Assembly (NCBI GenBank): GCA_040367435.1
Contig: BAABWY010000007.1
Span: 124,001-188,000, forward strand
Length of the DNA: 64,000 nt
From: Hyphomicrobiales bacterium 4NK60-0047b
GTDB lineage: Bacteria; Pseudomonadota; Alphaproteobacteria; Rhizobiales; HXMU1428-3
Direction of reading: 5' to 3'
Shown here piece by piece: positions 63,894 to 64,000 of this stretch. The notes under the pieces were generated by a model that searched no databases, was not told the DNA's origin, and worked only from the letters and a program-made list of their open reading frames with translations. The position numbers and the translations under genes were made by a program. Within the stretch, counting starts at the first letter, position 1. Each line of letters begins with the position of its first letter.

Positions 63894-64000
63894 TTATCTT
63901 GAGAGAATTAATCTGGCGTGTTGGGCTGAGGCGTGGAATCTTTCGGCTGCGTCCGACAGGATCGTCATCATCCGCAAGCGAAGCATTAAATCGTCTGACA
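63894..64000 (-). CDS. C-terminal end of a gene running off the window
   Basis: One minus-strand frame, open from the window edge to a TAA at 63894-63896, reads DDLMLRLRMMTILSDAAERF and then ASAQHARLILSR. Its composition is that of a normal helical protein, and the stop falls just before the repeat region. Too short to identify. It would be the gene upstream of the Hsp70-like gene on the same strand. Confidence 0.5.
   Translation of the reverse strand, partial: SDDLMLRLRMMTILSDAAERFHASAQHARLILSR

Overview
The window is a chromosomal segment of an alphaproteobacterium with fairly low GC. The block from 1 to 22 kb carries miaB-phoH-ybeY-corC-lnt-HTH-metK-trmB-rimP-nusA-ylxR-infB-rbfA-truB-rpsO-pnp, with fabI and murI convergent to it. 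From general knowledge this order is typical of Hyphomicrobiales-like Alphaproteobacteria. I do not assign a genus.

Layout. 1-1.7 kb: 5'-truncated fabI and murI (+). 1.8-22 kb: the translation/RNA/SAM block (-). 22-28.4 kb: a YjbR protein and a cobalamin ring-contraction cluster, cobG-cobH-cobI-(cbiG-cobJ fusion)-cbiD (-). 28.7-33.2 kb: a two-gene unit of a winged-helix-like protein and a 1140-residue protein with two P-loop NTPase modules (AAA-type plus HerA/FtsK-type). 34-49 kb: envelope and small genes (CAP lipoprotein, flippase, VOC/HxlR pair, DUF924, D-Ala-D-Ala carboxypeptidase, tRNA-Leu, PepSY protein, DedA, DsbB, OlsB-like acyltransferase, soluble PAS-PAS chemoreceptor). Between DsbB and OlsB lies a candidate long structured RNA ending in a strong terminator. 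49-55 kb: dnaK-dnaJ behind a good RpoH-type promoter, a secreted basic protein, an FMN reductase and pyrF. 55-64 kb: a YdjM-like membrane protein, a membrane-anchored coiled-coil protein, a 1218-residue protein with an Hsp70/actin-like ATPase core, and the C-terminal end of a further gene at the window edge.

The most unusual feature is the intergenic DNA. Nearly every gap holds palindromic elements of three interacting families. S elements (about 30-40 bp) are single hairpins whose inner and outer stems covary. L elements (about 115-170 bp) are four consecutive hairpins separated by conserved linkers. R elements (about 50 bp) are hairpins found in the second loop of L elements. S elements sit inside the loops of other S elements (four clear cases) and inside hairpins of L elements (at least seven cases). 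R elements recur at one L loop. Most inserted copies are led by a T-rich tract. The pattern looks like a non-autonomous hairpin family that repeatedly enters hairpin loops. No transposase is encoded here. Two L elements abut the start codons of truB and rimP and supply their Shine-Dalgarno-like sequence, and an S cluster sits where ylxR has lost a recognisable start codon.

All protein assignments rest on motif recognition by eye. Start sites were adjusted where a Shine-Dalgarno sequence or a conserved N-terminus argued for it. RNA structures were found by reading for complementarity, not by folding.
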